DNA from: Virgibacillus proomii
Lineage (GTDB): Bacteria > Bacillota > Bacilli > Bacillales > Amphibacillaceae
Direction: 5' to 3'
Assembly: GCF_900162615.1 (NCBI RefSeq)
Contig: NZ_FUFN01000010.1
Location: 22,886 to 86,885 of the forward strand
Length of the DNA stretch: 64,000 nt
The notes beneath the pieces were generated by a model, which was given only the letters and a program-made list of their open reading frames with translations, searched no databases and had not been told where the DNA came from. The position numbers and the translations under genes are program-made. Below are positions 1 to 10,382 of the stretch, one piece after another (position 1 is the stretch's first letter; every line of letters starts with the position of its first letter).

Positions 1-4
1 CCAA

Positions 5-607
5 ATGAGCGAGCATTACTTTTCACAAAAACCTCAAACAAAAAGTTCACCAAAGACATGGTATTACCAAACAAATGGAAAGCAGTATACGTTTACCAGT
101 GATGTAGGCGTATTTTCGAAAAGAGAAGTGGATTTCGGCAGCCGGCTTTTAATTGAACAATTTAAAGAGCCAACTGTACCTGGAGATTTTTTAGATCTTG
201 GTTGCGGCTATGGTCCAATTGGTATCCTCGTAGCGGATCGTTATCCCTCTCGGCATATGGTAATGGTTGACATTAATGAACGGGCAGTTAAATTGGCAGC
301 GGAGAATGCTCGGCAAAATGGTGTAACCAACCTGACTTGTTTACAGAGCGATAAATTGGCAGATGTAAAAAACCGAACATTTGCAGCAGTTCTGACAAAC
401 CCCCCCATCCGTGCCGGTAAGCAAGTAGTACATGAGATGTTTACAGAAGCACAGCAGGTAATTGTACAAGGTGGATCACTATGGGTCGTTATTCAAAAAA
501 AGCAAGGTGCTCCTTCCGCAAAGAAAAAATTAGAGCAATTATTTGCCACTGTTGAGACCGTTGCTAAACGCAAGGGATATTATATTTTACGAGCGGATAA
601 AGTTTGA
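5..607 (+). CDS. ybxB: RsmC-type class I SAM-dependent RNA methyltransferase (YbxB)
   Basis: Predicted S-adenosylmethionine-dependent methyltransferase of the RsmC/RlmG-like family, probably acting on rRNA. The 200-residue protein shows the SAM-binding motif DLGCGYGPIG at residues 64-73, an acidic residue after the second strand (VDIN, D89) and the catalytic NPPIRAGK loop at 132-139, typical of enzymes methylating an exocyclic base nitrogen. The opening MSEHYFSQKP and the place immediately upstream of rpoB match ybxB of Bacillus, which normally follows rplL. The start lies 5 bases from the window edge, so its ribosome-binding site is not visible. The exact target nucleotide is not known from sequence. 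Confidence 0.92.
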   Translation: MSEHYFSQKPQTKSSPKTWYYQTNGKQYTFTSDVGVFSKREVDFGSRLLIEQFKEPTVPGDFLDLGCGYGPIGILVADRYPSRHMVMVDINERAVKLAAENARQNGVTNLTCLQSDKLADVKNRTFAAVLTNPPIRAGKQVVHEMFTEAQQVIVQGGSLWVVIQKKQGAPSAKKKLEQLFATVETVAKRKGYYILRADKV

Positions 608-777
608 CCAAGAGAAGCTCTTATGGTAAGATAGGTAAATGCTAACATGGCGCTTATTATGTCAAGAGAATAATTGGTGAATTCAATAAGTATATTTCAC
701 CAAACTTCGGAAACAATGGTAAAATAGGGAAATTCCCTGCTTGTTTGAAAATATACCCCCACGGAGAGGTGTACGAA

Positions 778-828
778 ATGAAACCATTATTTTCTATCAA
801 CATCCATGCGATTAAAAGATACTTGTAA
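778..828 (+). CDS. Possible 16-residue leader-like peptide
   Basis: An ATG preceded by GGAGAGGTG with good spacing opens a 16-codon frame (MKPLFSINIHAIKRYL). Its 3' end lies in an 8-bp inverted repeat ACTTGTAA/TTACAAGT. The arrangement could be a leader peptide with a hairpin, but no family is recognised and the frame is short enough to arise by chance. Confidence 0.2.
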   Translation: MKPLFSINIHAIKRYL

Positions 829-924
829 TCCTTTTTTGGTTACAAGTTTGTTACTTATGCTTGCACATCATTTGTGAATCGAGCTGATATACGAAAAGCC
901 AAGGAGGCTTTTTGCTTCTAAATT

Positions 925-1042
925 GGCTGTTTTTATCCCGCATGTAAGGTGCCGTAAGACTCCCACTTCAAGAGCCTCCGAGTTGATACAAAAGGTCTAA
1001 GTGGGAGAAAACGGCACCTAAATGCCCGATTCGTTCAACTAA
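925..1042 (+). repeat. Dispersed intergenic repeat family A, copy A1 (most intact)
   Basis: The copy begins TTTTTATCCCGCATGTAAGG and ends near ATGCCCGATTCGTTCAACT. The two halves form a long imperfect hairpin: AGGTGCCGT (947-955) pairs with ACGGCACCT (1011-1019), and CTCCCACTT (960-968) pairs with AAGTGGGAG (999-1007), around a 30-base loop. Related sequence occurs in this window at about 32950-33063, 53711-53820 and 55869-56024, always between genes and always starting TTTATCCC and, in three copies, ending with a (T)GCCCGATTCG(T)-like tail. Confidence 0.75.
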
Positions 1043-1079
1043 CATTCCGTAGGAGATGGAAGAAAACTCCTACGGAATG
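1043..1079. repeat. Perfect 13-bp inverted repeat next to repeat A1
   Basis: CATTCCGTAGGAG (1043-1055) and CTCCTACGGAATG (1067-1079) are exact reverse complements separated by 11 bases. There is no T-run right after it on the + strand, so it is not a classic intrinsic terminator. It abuts the family A repeat and may be an extension of that element or an RNA processing hairpin in the rpoB leader. Confidence 0.7.
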
Positions 1080-1280
1080 AAGGTTCATTTTATACGTTAA
1101 AACGATATATTTTAGTACAGAAGTTGATTCGACGACGTAAAGTTTCTAATGTTTTAGGATAAGTGAAGACTAGCAGGTGCCTGCGCCAGAGGTTTGGCGC
1201 TTGCCAAGTTTTCCTTTATTATATTAAATTTCGCGTAGAATTACAATCTACGAAAAAGTATCATTTAAGGGGTGAAGCAG

Positions 1281-4200
1281 TTGACAGGACAACTAGTTCA
1301 GTATGGGCGGCACCGCCAGCGCAGAAGCTATGCTCGCATCAGTGAAGTATTAGAGTTGCCTAATTTAATCGAAATCCAAACAGCTTCTTACGAATGGTTT
1401 TTAGAAGAAGGACTGCGTGAGATGTTTCAAGACATTTCACCGATAGAGGATTTTACAGGCAATCTATCACTTGAATTTGTTGACTACAGTTTAGGTGAGC
1501 CGAAGTATCCTGTAGATGAGTCGAAGGAAAGAGATGTTACGTATAATGCTCCACTTCGTGTGAAAGTTCGCTTGATTAATAACGAAACGGGCGAAGTAAA
1601 AGAACAAGAAGTGTTTATGGGCGATTTTCCATTAATGACAGATACAGGAACCTTTATTATCAATGGAGCAGAGCGTGTTATTGTTTCTCAGCTCGTACGT
1701 TCACCAAGTGTTTATTATAATGAAAAAATTGATAAAAACGGGAAAAGAGGCGTAGCTGCAACTGTTATTCCAAACCGTGGTGCGTGGTTGGAATTTGAAA
1801 CAGACGCAAAAGATGTTGTCCATGTTCGGATTGATCGTACACGTAAATTGCCAATCACCGTACTATTACGGGCACTTGGATTTGGAAGTGACCAGGAAAT
1901 CCTTGATCTTTTAGGTGAAAATGAATACCTGAAGAATACACTTGAAAAGGATAATACAGAAACAACAGAAAAAGCATTGTTAGAAATTTATGAGCGCTTA
2001 CGTCCTGGAGAACCACCTACCGTAGAAAATGCAAGAAGCTTATTAATCTCACGCTTTTTTGATCCAAAACGTTATGATTTAGCACATGTAGGCCGTTACA
2101 AAATGAATAAGAAACTGCATATCAAAAATCGCTTGTTTAACCAAGTGTTAGCAGAAACAATTGTAGACCCTGAAACAGGCGAAGTGCTGGCAGAAAAAGG
2201 CGAGAGAGTTGAAAGAAAGCTATTAAATAAATTACTTCTATATTTAGACCGGGAAGAAGAGAAGCTTGGTCAAAAGGTAATCGATCCTAAAGGTGGCGTG
2301 TTAGATGACCCAATCGAGCTTCAGTCGATCAAAATTATTGACCCTACTGACCCAAGTGGTGAGCGAGTACTAAATGTCATCGGGAATGCAAATGTTGAAA
2401 GTAGTGTAAAAAATATAACTCCTGCTGATATATTAGCTTCCATTAGCTATTTCTTTAACCTATTACATCAAGTTGGCTATACAGATGATATTGACCATCT
2501 AGGAAATCGTCGTCTTCGTTCCGTAGGTGAATTATTGCAAAACCAGTTCCGTATTGGATTATCTCGAATGGAACGTGTTGTGCGTGAAAGAATGTCTATT
2601 CAGGATACATCCAGCATTACACCGCAGCAATTAATAAATATTCGCCCGGTGATTGCTTCTATTAAAGAGTTTTTCGGCAGCTCTCAGCTATCCCAGTTTA
2701 TGGATCAAACAAATCCCCTGGCTGAATTAACACATAAGCGTCGACTGTCGGCACTGGGCCCTGGCGGTTTGACTCGTGAACGCGCGGGTTTTGAAGTACG
2801 TGACGTTCATTACTCACACTATGGACGTATGTGTCCGATCGAAACGCCTGAAGGACCAAACATCGGACTTATTAACTCCTTATCCAGCTTTGCTAAAGTT
2901 AATAAGTTTGGTTTTATTGAAACGCCATACCGTCGCGTGGATCCGGAAACAGGAAAAGTAACATCACAAATTGACTATCTTACTGCAGATGAAGAAGATA
3001 GTTATGTTGTCGCTCAGGCTAATGCCAAGCTGACAGAAGACGGTTATTTTGCTGAAGAGGAAGTTGTAGCGCGGTTTCGTGGAGAAAACACAGTTGTTCC
3101 ACGTGAAAAAATTGATTATATGGATGTTTCACCAAAACAGGTCGTTTCAGCGGCGACTGCGTGTATTCCGTTTTTGGAAAACGATGACTCGAACCGTGCA
3201 CTAATGGGAGCAAACATGCAGCGCCAAGCTGTACCCCTATTACAACCGGAAGCTCCAATTGTCGGAACAGGAATGGAATATGTTAACGGAAAAGATTCTG
3301 GTGCAGCAATCATTTGCCGTCATGATGGAATTGTTGAAAATGTGGAGGCAAAGCAGGTACTAGTCCGCAGAACTTCTGTAGTAGATGGGAAAGAGGTTAA
3401 GGGTGACTTAGATCGATATAAACTGCAAAAATATGTACGTTCTAACCAAGGAACTTGCTATAACCAACGTCCGATTGTACGTGAAGGCGAGCGTGTATCA
3501 AAAGGAGAAATACTTGCTGACGGTCCATCCATGGAAAATGGAGAACTCGCATTAGGGCGAAATGTACTCGTTGGATTCATGACATGGGAAGGCTATAACT
3601 ATGAAGATGCTATTATCATGAGTGAACGCCTTGTAAAAGATGATGTCTACACTTCTATTCATATTGAGGAATATGAATCAGAAGCCCGTGACACAAAGTT
3701 AGGACCAGAAGAAATTACTAGAGATATTCCAAATGTTGGTGAAGAGGCTTTAAAGAACCTGAATGAATATGGAATTATTCGTATAGGTGCTGAAGTAAAA
3801 GACGGTGATATTCTTGTTGGTAAGGTTACACCAAAAGGAGTAACTGAGTTATCCGCAGAAGAACGGTTATTACATGCTATCTTTGGTGAAAAGGCACGTG
3901 AAGTTCGTGACACGTCTTTGCGTGTACCGCATGGTGCAGGTGGAATTGTGCTTGATGTAAAAATCTTTAATCGCGAAGACGGCGACGAATTATCACCAGG
4001 AGTAAATGAATTGGTACGTGTTTACATTGTACAAAAACGTAAAATTCATGAAGGTGACAAGATGGCTGGTCGTCACGGAAACAAAGGGGTTATCTCAAAA
4101 ATCTTACCAGAAGAAGATATGCCTTTCTTACCAGACGGCACACCGATCGATATTATGCTTAACCCACTAGGAGTACCTTCACGAATGAACATCGGACAGG

Positions 4201-4817
4201 TGTTTGAATTGCATTTAGGTATGGCCGCACGTGCGCTCGGTATTCATATGGCAACACCTGTATTTGACGGTGCTACGGAAGAAGATGTGTGGGAGACACT
4301 TGAAGAAGCTGGTATGCCTCGGGATGCAAAAACCATTTTGTATGATGGAAGATCTGGGGAACCGTTTGACAACAGGGTGTCTGTTGGTGTTATGTATATG
4401 ATAAAGCTTGCTCATATGGTCGATGATAAACTACATGCTCGTTCGACAGGTCCTTATTCTCTTGTTACACAGCAACCACTTGGAGGAAAAGCGCAATTTG
4501 GTGGTCAGCGTTTCGGAGAGATGGAGGTTTGGGCACTAGAAGCATATGGTGCAGCTTACACTTTACAAGAGATTTTAACTGTAAAATCAGATGATGTGGT
4601 TGGGCGTGTTAAAACATATGAAGCTATTGTTAAAGGTGACAATGTACCAGAACCGGGAGTTCCTGAATCCTTCAAGGTCTTGATTAAAGAATTGCAAAGC
4701 CTTGGCATGGATGTAAAAATGCTATCTAGTGAAGAAGAAGAAATAGACATGAGAGAATTAGAAGAAGATGATACTCACCATGCAAGTAAGCTGAATATAG
4801 AAGTTGAGGAAAAATAA
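1281..4817 (+). CDS. rpoB: DNA-directed RNA polymerase subunit beta
   Basis: Core RNA polymerase beta subunit, 1178 residues from the TTG at 1281. That start gives the family N-terminus [20 protein letters not shown] and sits about 7 bases after AAGGGGTG; an in-frame GTG at 1272 is inside the ribosome-binding site. The rifampicin-binding cluster around residues 465-495 ([20 protein letters not shown]) is wild-type in appearance, with no known resistance substitution visible. The C-terminal part carries the [10 protein letters not shown] clamp/active-centre motif and ends in an acidic tail somewhat shorter than in B. subtilis. It is co-transcribed in principle with rpoC 196 bases downstream. 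Confidence 0.98.
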   Translation: MTGQLVQYGRHRQRRSYARISEVLELPNLIEIQTASYEWFLEEGLREMFQDISPIEDFTGNLSLEFVDYSLGEPKYPVDESKERDVTYNAPLRVKVRLINNETGEVKEQEVFMGDFPLMTDTGTFIINGAERVIVSQLVRSPSVYYNEKIDKNGKRGVAATVIPNRGAWLEFETDAKDVVHVRIDRTRKLPITVLLRALGFGSDQEILDLLGENEYLKNTLEKDNTETTEKALLEIYERLRPGEPPTVENARSLLISRFFDPKRYDLAHVGRYKMNKKLHIKNRLFNQVLAETIVDPETGEVLAEKGERVERKLLNKLLLYLDREEEKLGQKVIDPKGGVLDDPIELQSIKIIDPTDPSGERVLNVIGNANVESSVKNITPADILASISYFFNLLHQVGYTDDIDHLGNRRLRSVGELLQNQFRIGLSRMERVVRERMSIQDTSSITPQQLINIRPVIASIKEFFGSSQLSQFMDQTNPLAELTHKRRLSALGPGGLTRERAGFEVRDVHYSHYGRMCPIETPEGPNIGLINSLSSFAKVNKFGFIETPYRRVDPETGKVTSQIDYLTADEEDSYVVAQANAKLTEDGYFAEEEVVARFRGENTVVPREKIDYMDVSPKQVVSAATACIPFLENDDSNRALMGANMQRQAVPLLQPEAPIVGTGMEYVNGKDSGAAIICRHDGIVENVEAKQVLVRRTSVVDGKEVKGDLDRYKLQKYVRSNQGTCYNQRPIVREGERVSKGEILADGPSMENGELALGRNVLVGFMTWEGYNYEDAIIMSERLVKDDVYTSIHIEEYESEARDTKLGPEEITRDIPNVGEEALKNLNEYGIIRIGAEVKDGDILVGKVTPKGVTELSAEERLLHAIFGEKAREVRDTSLRVPHGAGGIVLDVKIFNREDGDELSPGVNELVRVYIVQKRKIHEGDKMAGRHGNKGVISKILPEEDMPFLPDGTPIDIMLNPLGVPSRMNIGQVFELHLGMAARALGIHMATPVFDGATEEDVWETLEEAGMPRDAKTILYDGRSGEPFDNRVSVGVMYMIKLAHMVDDKLHARSTGPYSLVTQQPLGGKAQFGGQRFGEMEVWALEAYGAAYTLQEILTVKSDDVVGRVKTYEAIVKGDNVPEPGVPESFKVLIKELQSLGMDVKMLSSEEEEIDMRELEEDDTHHASKLNIEVEEK

Positions 4818-4829
4818 CAATTAACATGA

Positions 4830-4888
4830 AGCTGGTTGGCTCGATCTGTGGAGCTATCCGCCAGTATTCTACTGATGTACCAACCAGC
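4830..4888 (+). other. rpoB-rpoC intercistronic hairpin
   Basis: AGCTGGTTGG (4831-4840) is the exact complement of CCAACCAGCT (4879-4888), giving a 10-bp stem with a 38-base internal region, followed by no T-run. It lies in the 196-base gap between rpoB and rpoC and may be an RNA processing or stability hairpin; function is inferred only. Confidence 0.55.
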
Positions 4889-5013
4889 TGTATACGTTAA
4901 TCTATCTACAATAAGTATTATTACTGTAAAATAATTGCTCACTAGTTAGGTTTGTCGAAAAACAAGTCGTTGGTAGTTTGCTAAAAACGGACACTAAAAG
5001 GGAGGTTGACCCC

Positions 5014-8000
5014 TTGCTAGATGTAAATAATTTTGAGTATATGAAAATCGGTTTGGCTTCGCCGGAAAAAATTCGTTCTTGGTCATATGGTGAAGTGAAA
5101 AAGCCAGAGACAATTAATTACCGTACATTGAAGCCGGAAAAAGACGGTCTATTCTGTGAACGGATTTTTGGACCACAGAAGGACTGGGAATGTCATTGTG
5201 GAAAGTATAAACGTGTACGCTATAAGGGTGTTGTTTGTGACCGCTGCGGTGTTGAAGTTACAAAGGCAAAAGTACGTCGTGAACGGATGGGGCACATCGA
5301 GTTAGCTGCACCGGTTTCTCACATTTGGTATTTCAAAGGTATTCCAAGTCGAATGGGACTGGTACTAGATATGTCACCTCGTGCATTAGAGGAAGTTATC
5401 TATTTTGCAGCTTATATTGTGACAGATGCAGGGGATACGCCATTAGAGAAAAAGCAGCTACTTTCAGAAAAAGAGTATCGAGCTTATTATGATAAATACG
5501 GCAAATCTTTTAAAGCTCAAATGGGCGCAGAAGCCATCCGTAAATTATTACAAGACATTGACTTAGACAAAGAAGTAGGATTATTAAAAGAAGAGCTTAA
5601 AACAGCACAAGGTCAGCGAAGAACCCGCGCAATTAAACGCTTAGAAGTACTTGAAGCTTTTCGTAATTCAGGCAACGAGCCTTCCTGGATGATTTTGGAT
5701 GTCTTACCGGTTATTCCTCCTGAAATTCGTCCAATGGTTCAGCTTGATGGTGGTCGTTTTGCTACTTCTGACTTAAATGATCTCTATCGTCGTGTTATTA
5801 ACCGAAACAATCGGTTAAAGCGCCTCTTGGATCTTGGAGCACCAAGCATTATTGTACAAAATGAAAAGAGAATGCTTCAAGAGGCGGTTGACGCGTTAAT
5901 CGATAACGGAAGACGTGGTCGACCAGTAATTGGACCAGGTAATCGACCATTAAAATCCTTATCCCATATGCTAAAAGGAAAGCAAGGTCGATTCCGTCAA
6001 AACTTGTTAGGAAAACGTGTCGATTATTCCGGCCGTTCCGTAATTGTAGTAGGACCGCATTTGAAAATGTACCAATGTGGACTTCCAAAAGAAATGGCGT
6101 TGGAGCTATTTAAACCATTTATTATGAAAGAGTTGGTAGCAAAAGGAATTGCACATAATATTAAATCTGCTAAGCGGAAAATCGAACGTGTTCATCCAGA
6201 AGTATGGGATGTACTAGAAGAGGTTATTAAAGAGCATCCAGTACTGCTGAACCGTGCTCCTACACTGCACAGGCTCGGTATCCAAGCGTTTGAACCAACA
6301 CTTGTGGAAGGGCGCGCAATTCGTTTACACCCATTAGTATGTACAGCATATAATGCTGACTTTGATGGTGACCAAATGGCTGTTCACGTGCCGCTATCAG
6401 CAGAAGCCCAAGCAGAAGCCCGTATCCTTATGCTAGCAGCACAAAATATATTGAACCCAAAAGATGGTAAGCCAGTAGTAACTCCATCTCAGGATATGGT
6501 ATTGGGTAACTACTACCTTACCCTTGAACGAGAAAATGCAATAGGTGAAGGATCTATCTTTAAAGATGTAAATGAAGCGATTATTGCTTATCAAAATGGT
6601 TATGTGCACTTGCATACACGGGTTGCTGTTCACGCATCAGGATTAAATAATGAAACATTTACAGAAGAGCAAAACTCTCAACTGCTTATCACAACAGTAG
6701 GCAAACTAATCTTTAATGAAATTTTGCCAAATTCCTTCCCATATATAAATGAACCAACAAAGGTTAATCTGGAAGATCGTACTCCAGAAAAATATTTTGT
6801 TGAAAAGGGAACGAATATTCCTGAGTTGATTCAATCACGTGAACTCATTAAACCATTTAAAAAAGGTTTTTTAGGCGATATTATCGCTGAAGTCTTTAAA
6901 CGGTTTAAGATCAGTGAAACATCGAAAATGCTCGATAGAATGAAGGATCTCGGGTTTCGTTATTCTACGAAAGCAGGAATGACAGTAGGTATATCAGATA
7001 TTGTGGTTTTAGCAGAAAAAGAAGAAATTCTTGATGAAGCACAAAAGAAAGTCGATAACGTATTAAAACAATTCCGTCGGGGTCTTATTACCGAAGATGA
7101 ACGTTATGACCGAGTTATTTCGATTTGGTCACAGGCGAAGGATAACATTCAAGATAAATTGATGCTTTCATTAAGCAACAGAAACCCAATCTATATGATG
7201 AGTGACTCTGGTGCTCGTGGTAACGCATCGAACTTTACGCAGCTTGCTGGTATGCGTGGTTTGATGGCTAACCCGGCTGGTAAGATTATCGAACTTCCGA
7301 TTAAATCAAGCTTTCGTGAAGGGCTAACCGTATTGGAATACTTTATTTCTACTCACGGTGCTCGTAAAGGTCTAGCTGATACTGCATTAAAGACAGCAGA
7401 CTCTGGTTATTTAACTCGTCGTCTAGTAGATGTTGCACAAGATGTCATCGTTCGTGAGGCTGATTGTGGAACAGACCGCGGTTTAACGGTAACTGCTTTA
7501 CAAGATGGTGCAGAGTTGATCGAACCGCTTGTTGACCGTTTGATCGGCCGTACAGCATTTGAAGATGTAAAAGATCCAAAAACAAACGAAGTAATTGTTG
7601 CTGCAAATGAATTGATTTCAGAAGATCAAGCAAAGCGGATTACTGCACTTGGTATTGAAGAAGTTACGATTCGCAGTGCTTTTACATGTAATACGAAGCA
7701 TGGAGTTTGTCAGAAGTGCTACGGTCGAAACCTTGCGACTGGTTCTGATGTAGAGGTTGGAGAAGCGGTAGGTATTATTGCTGCTCAATCAATTGGAGAG
7801 CCGGGTACACAGTTAACCATGCGTACCTTCCACACTGGTGGGGTAGCTGGTGATGACATTACACAAGGTTTGCCACGTATTCAAGAGCTGTTTGAAGCAC
7901 GAAATCCAAAAGGGCAAGCGGTTATCACTGAAATTCACGGTACTGTCCAAGAAATTAAAGAAGTAAAAGACAAACAAGAAATTGTTGTTAAAGGTGAAGT

Positions 8001-8622
8001 AGAGGAGCGTTCCTACGCTGTTCCTTACAACGCACGTATGAAGGTAACTGTTGGTGATAAAGTAATTGCCGGTCAAGAACTAACAGAAGGTTCTATCGAT
8101 CCAAAAGAATTACTTCGTGTCCAAGGAGTAGAAGGCGTGCAAAGCTACTTGCTACGAGAAGTACAACGCGTATATCGTATGCAAGGGGTTGAAATTGGTG
8201 ACAAGCACATCGAAGTTATGGTACGTCAAATGCTTCGAAAGATTCGAGTAATGGATTCTGGCGATACAGATGTTCTGCCTGGATCATTATTAGAACTTCA
8301 CCAGTTCAAAGATGCTAACCATAAAGTGCTTCTTGAAGGTAAGCAGCCTGCTATTGGAAAACCAGTATTGCTTGGTATTACAAAAGCGTCTCTTGAAACG
8401 GATTCCTTCTTATCAGCTGCATCCTTCCAGGAAACAACTAGAGTGCTTACGGATGCAGCAATTAAAGGAAAACGAGATGAACTTCTCGGCTTAAAAGAGA
8501 ATGTTATTATTGGTAAACTTGTACCGGCTGGAACAGGAATGCAACGTTACCGTAAAGTAAAACCTGCTACAGATGAACCAGTTGAAGCAGAACAGACTGA
8601 AGAAACAGAAACTGTACAATAA
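5014..8622 (+). CDS. rpoC: DNA-directed RNA polymerase subunit beta'
   Basis: Catalytic core subunit of RNA polymerase, 1202 residues from the TTG at 5014, which gives [14 protein letters not shown] and lies 8 bases after GGGAGG; the longer frame from 4978 has no ribosome-binding site. The N-terminal zinc site uses C60, C62, C75 and C78. The active-site NADFDGDQ loop, whose three aspartates bind catalytic magnesium, is near residue 447, and the second zinc site is C818, C892, C899 and C902. The C-terminal tail is acidic ([11 protein letters not shown]). No insertions or truncation are seen relative to the Bacillus subunit. Confidence 0.98.
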   Translation: MLDVNNFEYMKIGLASPEKIRSWSYGEVKKPETINYRTLKPEKDGLFCERIFGPQKDWECHCGKYKRVRYKGVVCDRCGVEVTKAKVRRERMGHIELAAPVSHIWYFKGIPSRMGLVLDMSPRALEEVIYFAAYIVTDAGDTPLEKKQLLSEKEYRAYYDKYGKSFKAQMGAEAIRKLLQDIDLDKEVGLLKEELKTAQGQRRTRAIKRLEVLEAFRNSGNEPSWMILDVLPVIPPEIRPMVQLDGGRFATSDLNDLYRRVINRNNRLKRLLDLGAPSIIVQNEKRMLQEAVDALIDNGRRGRPVIGPGNRPLKSLSHMLKGKQGRFRQNLLGKRVDYSGRSVIVVGPHLKMYQCGLPKEMALELFKPFIMKELVAKGIAHNIKSAKRKIERVHPEVWDVLEEVIKEHPVLLNRAPTLHRLGIQAFEPTLVEGRAIRLHPLVCTAYNADFDGDQMAVHVPLSAEAQAEARILMLAAQNILNPKDGKPVVTPSQDMVLGNYYLTLERENAIGEGSIFKDVNEAIIAYQNGYVHLHTRVAVHASGLNNETFTEEQNSQLLITTVGKLIFNEILPNSFPYINEPTKVNLEDRTPEKYFVEKGTNIPELIQSRELIKPFKKGFLGDIIAEVFKRFKISETSKMLDRMKDLGFRYSTKAGMTVGISDIVVLAEKEEILDEAQKKVDNVLKQFRRGLITEDERYDRVISIWSQAKDNIQDKLMLSLSNRNPIYMMSDSGARGNASNFTQLAGMRGLMANPAGKIIELPIKSSFREGLTVLEYFISTHGARKGLADTALKTADSGYLTRRLVDVAQDVIVREADCGTDRGLTVTALQDGAELIEPLVDRLIGRTAFEDVKDPKTNEVIVAANELISEDQAKRITALGIEEVTIRSAFTCNTKHGVCQKCYGRNLATGSDVEVGEAVGIIAAQSIGEPGTQLTMRTFHTGGVAGDDITQGLPRIQELFEARNPKGQAVITEIHGTVQEIKEVKDKQEIVVKGEVEERSYAVPYNARMKVTVGDKVIAGQELTEGSIDPKELLRVQGVEGVQSYLLREVQRVYRMQGVEIGDKHIEVMVRQMLRKIRVMDSGDTDVLPGSLLELHQFKDANHKVLLEGKQPAIGKPVLLGITKASLETDSFLSAASFQETTRVLTDAAIKGKRDELLGLKENVIIGKLVPAGTGMQRYRKVKPATDEPVEAEQTEETETVQ

Positions 8623-8625
8623 ATA

Positions 8626-8684
8626 ACTGGTGTTTGGTGGACTTCCATTGTACAAAAAGTGATGGTGGAAGTCCTAAGCCAGTT
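8626..8684 (+). other. Hairpin after rpoC
   Basis: AACTGG and GGACTTCCA upstream pair with GGAAGTCC and CCAGTT downstream, making a long interrupted stem immediately after the rpoC stop. The following sequence (CATTTTAAAAAG) has only a short T-run, so it could be a weak terminator or processing site separating rpoBC from the str operon promoter. Confidence 0.45.
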
Positions 8685-8740
8685 CATTTTAAAAAGAAAT
8701 ATGGCCATGAAACGGAAGCGTAAAAAATATGTAAATTGTG

Positions 8741-8769
8741 TTGACATTAAAAAAACAGAGTGGTAGAAT
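8741..8769 (+). promoter_or_regulatory. Sigma-A promoter of the rplGB-str operon
   Basis: TTGACA at 8741-8746 and TAGAAT at 8764-8769 are separated by exactly 17 bases, a near-consensus vegetative promoter 45 bases upstream of the L7Ae-like gene. It would drive rplGB, rpsL, rpsG, fusA and tuf. Confidence 0.8.
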
Positions 8770-8813
8770 ATTCAAGGTGCTTCCGATATACTTGATGCTT
8801 TGGAGGATATGTC

Positions 8814-9068
8814 ATGTCTTATGAAAAAGTAATACATGTGAAGTCACGTGTAGTTATCGGAACCAAGCAAACACTTAAAGCTATGCATAATGGTGAAATA
8901 AGTGAAGTGTTTATTGCTGAAGATGCAGATAAACATATGACACAAAAAGTTGTACGTTTAGCTCAAGAGCTTAATATTCCGTATCAATATGTGGATTCAA
9001 AGAAAAAGCTTGGAGCTGCTTGCGGTATTGAAGTCGGAGCGGCTGCTGTGGCAATAGAGCATGGATAG
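8814..9068 (+). CDS. rplGB: L7Ae/L30e-family ribosomal protein (YbxF type)
   Basis: An 84-residue kink-turn RNA-binding protein of the L7Ae/L30e/Gadd45 family. The core VVIGTKQTLKAM, VFIAEDAD and LGAACGIEVGAAAVAI segments are the family hallmarks: the first alpha-helix contacts RNA and the last strand closes the alpha-beta-alpha sandwich. In Bacillus the orthologue (YbxF, L7AE-like) binds K-turns and is the first gene of the str operon, as here, 130 bases before rpsL. Its role in the ribosome is growth-phase dependent in B. subtilis; nothing further is visible. Confidence 0.93.
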   Translation: MSYEKVIHVKSRVVIGTKQTLKAMHNGEISEVFIAEDADKHMTQKVVRLAQELNIPYQYVDSKKKLGAACGIEVGAAAVAIEHG

Positions 9069-9198
9069 TTTTAACGAGTCATTCGTTGAAGCTTTGTTTT
9101 TTGCCAAAAGATGAACCACCTGGATGTGTGGGATTACAAGTTAAGCGTAAGAATGGGTTAAACAGATGATATAAAACGAGGAAAGGAGGAAATATAGA

Positions 9199-9609
9199 AT
9201 GCCAACAATTAACCAGCTTGTTCGTAAAGGACGCGTAAGCAAACCAAAGAAGTCTGACTCTCCAGCTCTTAATAAGGGGTACAATAGCTTTAAAAAGAAA
9301 TTCACGGATTTAAATTCTCCACAAAAACGTGGCGTATGTACTCGTGTTGGAACGTTAACTCCTAAGAAGCCAAACTCAGCGCTTCGTAAATATGCCCGTG
9401 TACGTTTGTCTAACAACATGGAAGTAACAGCATACATCCCAGGAATTGGTCATAATCTACAGGAGCACAGTGTTGTTCTTCTTCGTGGGGGCCGTGTTAA
9501 AGACTTACCTGGTGTACGCTACCACATCGTTCGTGGAGCATTAGATACAGCAGGAGTAGAAGGACGTCAACAAGGCCGTTCAAAATACGGTACTAAGAAG
9601 CCAAAATAA
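9199..9609 (+). CDS. rpsL: 30S ribosomal protein S12
   Basis: Small-subunit decoding-centre protein, 136 residues. The [11 protein letters not shown] loop and GGRVKDLPG loop, where streptomycin-resistance substitutions of lysine occur, have wild-type lysines. The start MPTINQLV follows AAAGGAGGAAAT. Unusually, 266 bases separate it from rpsG because a dispersed repeat (family B) has been inserted after the stop codon. Confidence 0.98.
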   Translation: MPTINQLVRKGRVSKPKKSDSPALNKGYNSFKKKFTDLNSPQKRGVCTRVGTLTPKKPNSALRKYARVRLSNNMEVTAYIPGIGHNLQEHSVVLLRGGRVKDLPGVRYHIVRGALDTAGVEGRQQGRSKYGTKKPK

Positions 9610-9613
9610 TTTA

Positions 9614-9835
9614 CAAGTGGTTGTTCAAAAAGAAGGTAAAAAGGACCGAGAACTTTGAGGAGGCGAAGTGTCGAGTGTAGCGCAGTGTATGAAGTACAGA
9701 TACATGAGCACTAGTGAAGCTTCCTTGAAACACATTCTCATGCAGGAAAAGGGGATATCCTTTTCCAAGGAACGGAGAAACAAGCCAACGCAGAAATTCG
9801 ATGTGTCATTTTTAGTGCACTTATTGAACGACCTC
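9614..9835 (+). repeat. Dispersed repeat family B, copy B1, between rpsL and rpsG
   Basis: A roughly 220-bp element bounded by imperfect terminal inverted repeats: GGTTGTTCAAAAAGAAGGTA at the left and, reading the other strand at the right, GAGGTCGTTCAATAAGTGCA, each followed by a run of A. Internal blocks such as GAACTTTGAGGAGGCG, GCACTAGTGAAGCTTCCTTG and CCAAGGAACGGAGAAACAAG recur in copies at about 19588-19737 and, inverted, 33254-33690. It lies exactly in the rpsL-rpsG gap and so is transcribed inside the str operon. Confidence 0.8.
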
Positions 9836-9875
9836 AACAAGAATAATTATTTTCAGCAGAAAGGAGGAAGGACAT

Positions 9876-10346
9876 ATGCCACGTAAAGGACCAGTACCTA
9901 AACGCGATGTCTTACCAGATCCAATTTATAACTCTAAATTAGTGACTCGTTTAATTAACCAAATTATGGTTGATGGAAAAAGAGGTAAGGCACAAAAAAT
10001 TCTTTATAAATCATTCGAATTAGTTGCTGAACGCAGCGGTCAAAATGCAATGGAAGTATTCGAGCAAGCTATGAAAAACGTAATGCCAGTTCTTGAAGTT
10101 CGTGCACGTCGTGTCGGTGGATCTAACTACCAAGTACCAATGGAAGTACGCCCAGAGCGTCGTCAAGCTTTAGGGTTGCGCTATATTGTAAACTATGCTC
10201 GTCTGCGCGGAGAGAAAACAATGGAAGAACGTCTTGCCAATGAAATTTTAGATGCTTCTAACAACACAGGTGCAGCTGTTAAAAAACGTGAAGAACTGCA
10301 TAAAATGGCAGAAGCCAACAAGGCGTTTGCTCATTACCGCTGGTAA
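9876..10346 (+). CDS. rpsG: 30S ribosomal protein S7
   Basis: Primary-assembly protein of the 30S head, 156 residues as usual for the family, with the conserved [20 protein letters not shown] start and the basic C-terminal helix. ATG follows AAAGGAGGAAGGACAT. S7 also contacts the E-site tRNA and, in other bacteria, autoregulates the str operon. The 3' end is 36 bases from fusA. Confidence 0.98.
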   Translation: MPRKGPVPKRDVLPDPIYNSKLVTRLINQIMVDGKRGKAQKILYKSFELVAERSGQNAMEVFEQAMKNVMPVLEVRARRVGGSNYQVPMEVRPERRQALGLRYIVNYARLRGEKTMEERLANEILDASNNTGAAVKKREELHKMAEANKAFAHYRW

Positions 10347-10382
10347 AATAAATCATATTTAAGTTAGAAAGGAGAAGAATAC

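Larger units (their letters stand above)
608..1280. other. Long ybxB-rpoB intergenic region with hairpins and a dispersed repeat
   Basis: About 670 bases without a conventional gene. I see an inverted repeat TTGGTGAA/TTCACCAA near 674-702, a possible tiny ORF at 778-828 followed by ACTTGTAA/TTACAAGT, a family A dispersed repeat at about 925-1042, a perfect 13-bp hairpin at 1043-1079, and a short hairpin CGTAGA/TCTACG near 1233-1251 just before the rpoB ribosome-binding site. A promoter for rpoB cannot be assigned with confidence. Confidence 0.6.

Noticed and set aside
2670..2790. Possible rifampicin-resistance changes in rpoB and streptomycin-resistance changes in rpsL
   Set aside because: The relevant segments look wild-type at all positions I can recall as resistance sites.
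9668..9886. 72-codon ORF between rpsL and rpsG
   Set aside because: It lies within repeat copy B1, has no ribosome-binding site and overlaps the start of rpsG; the sequence is explained by the dispersed repeat.
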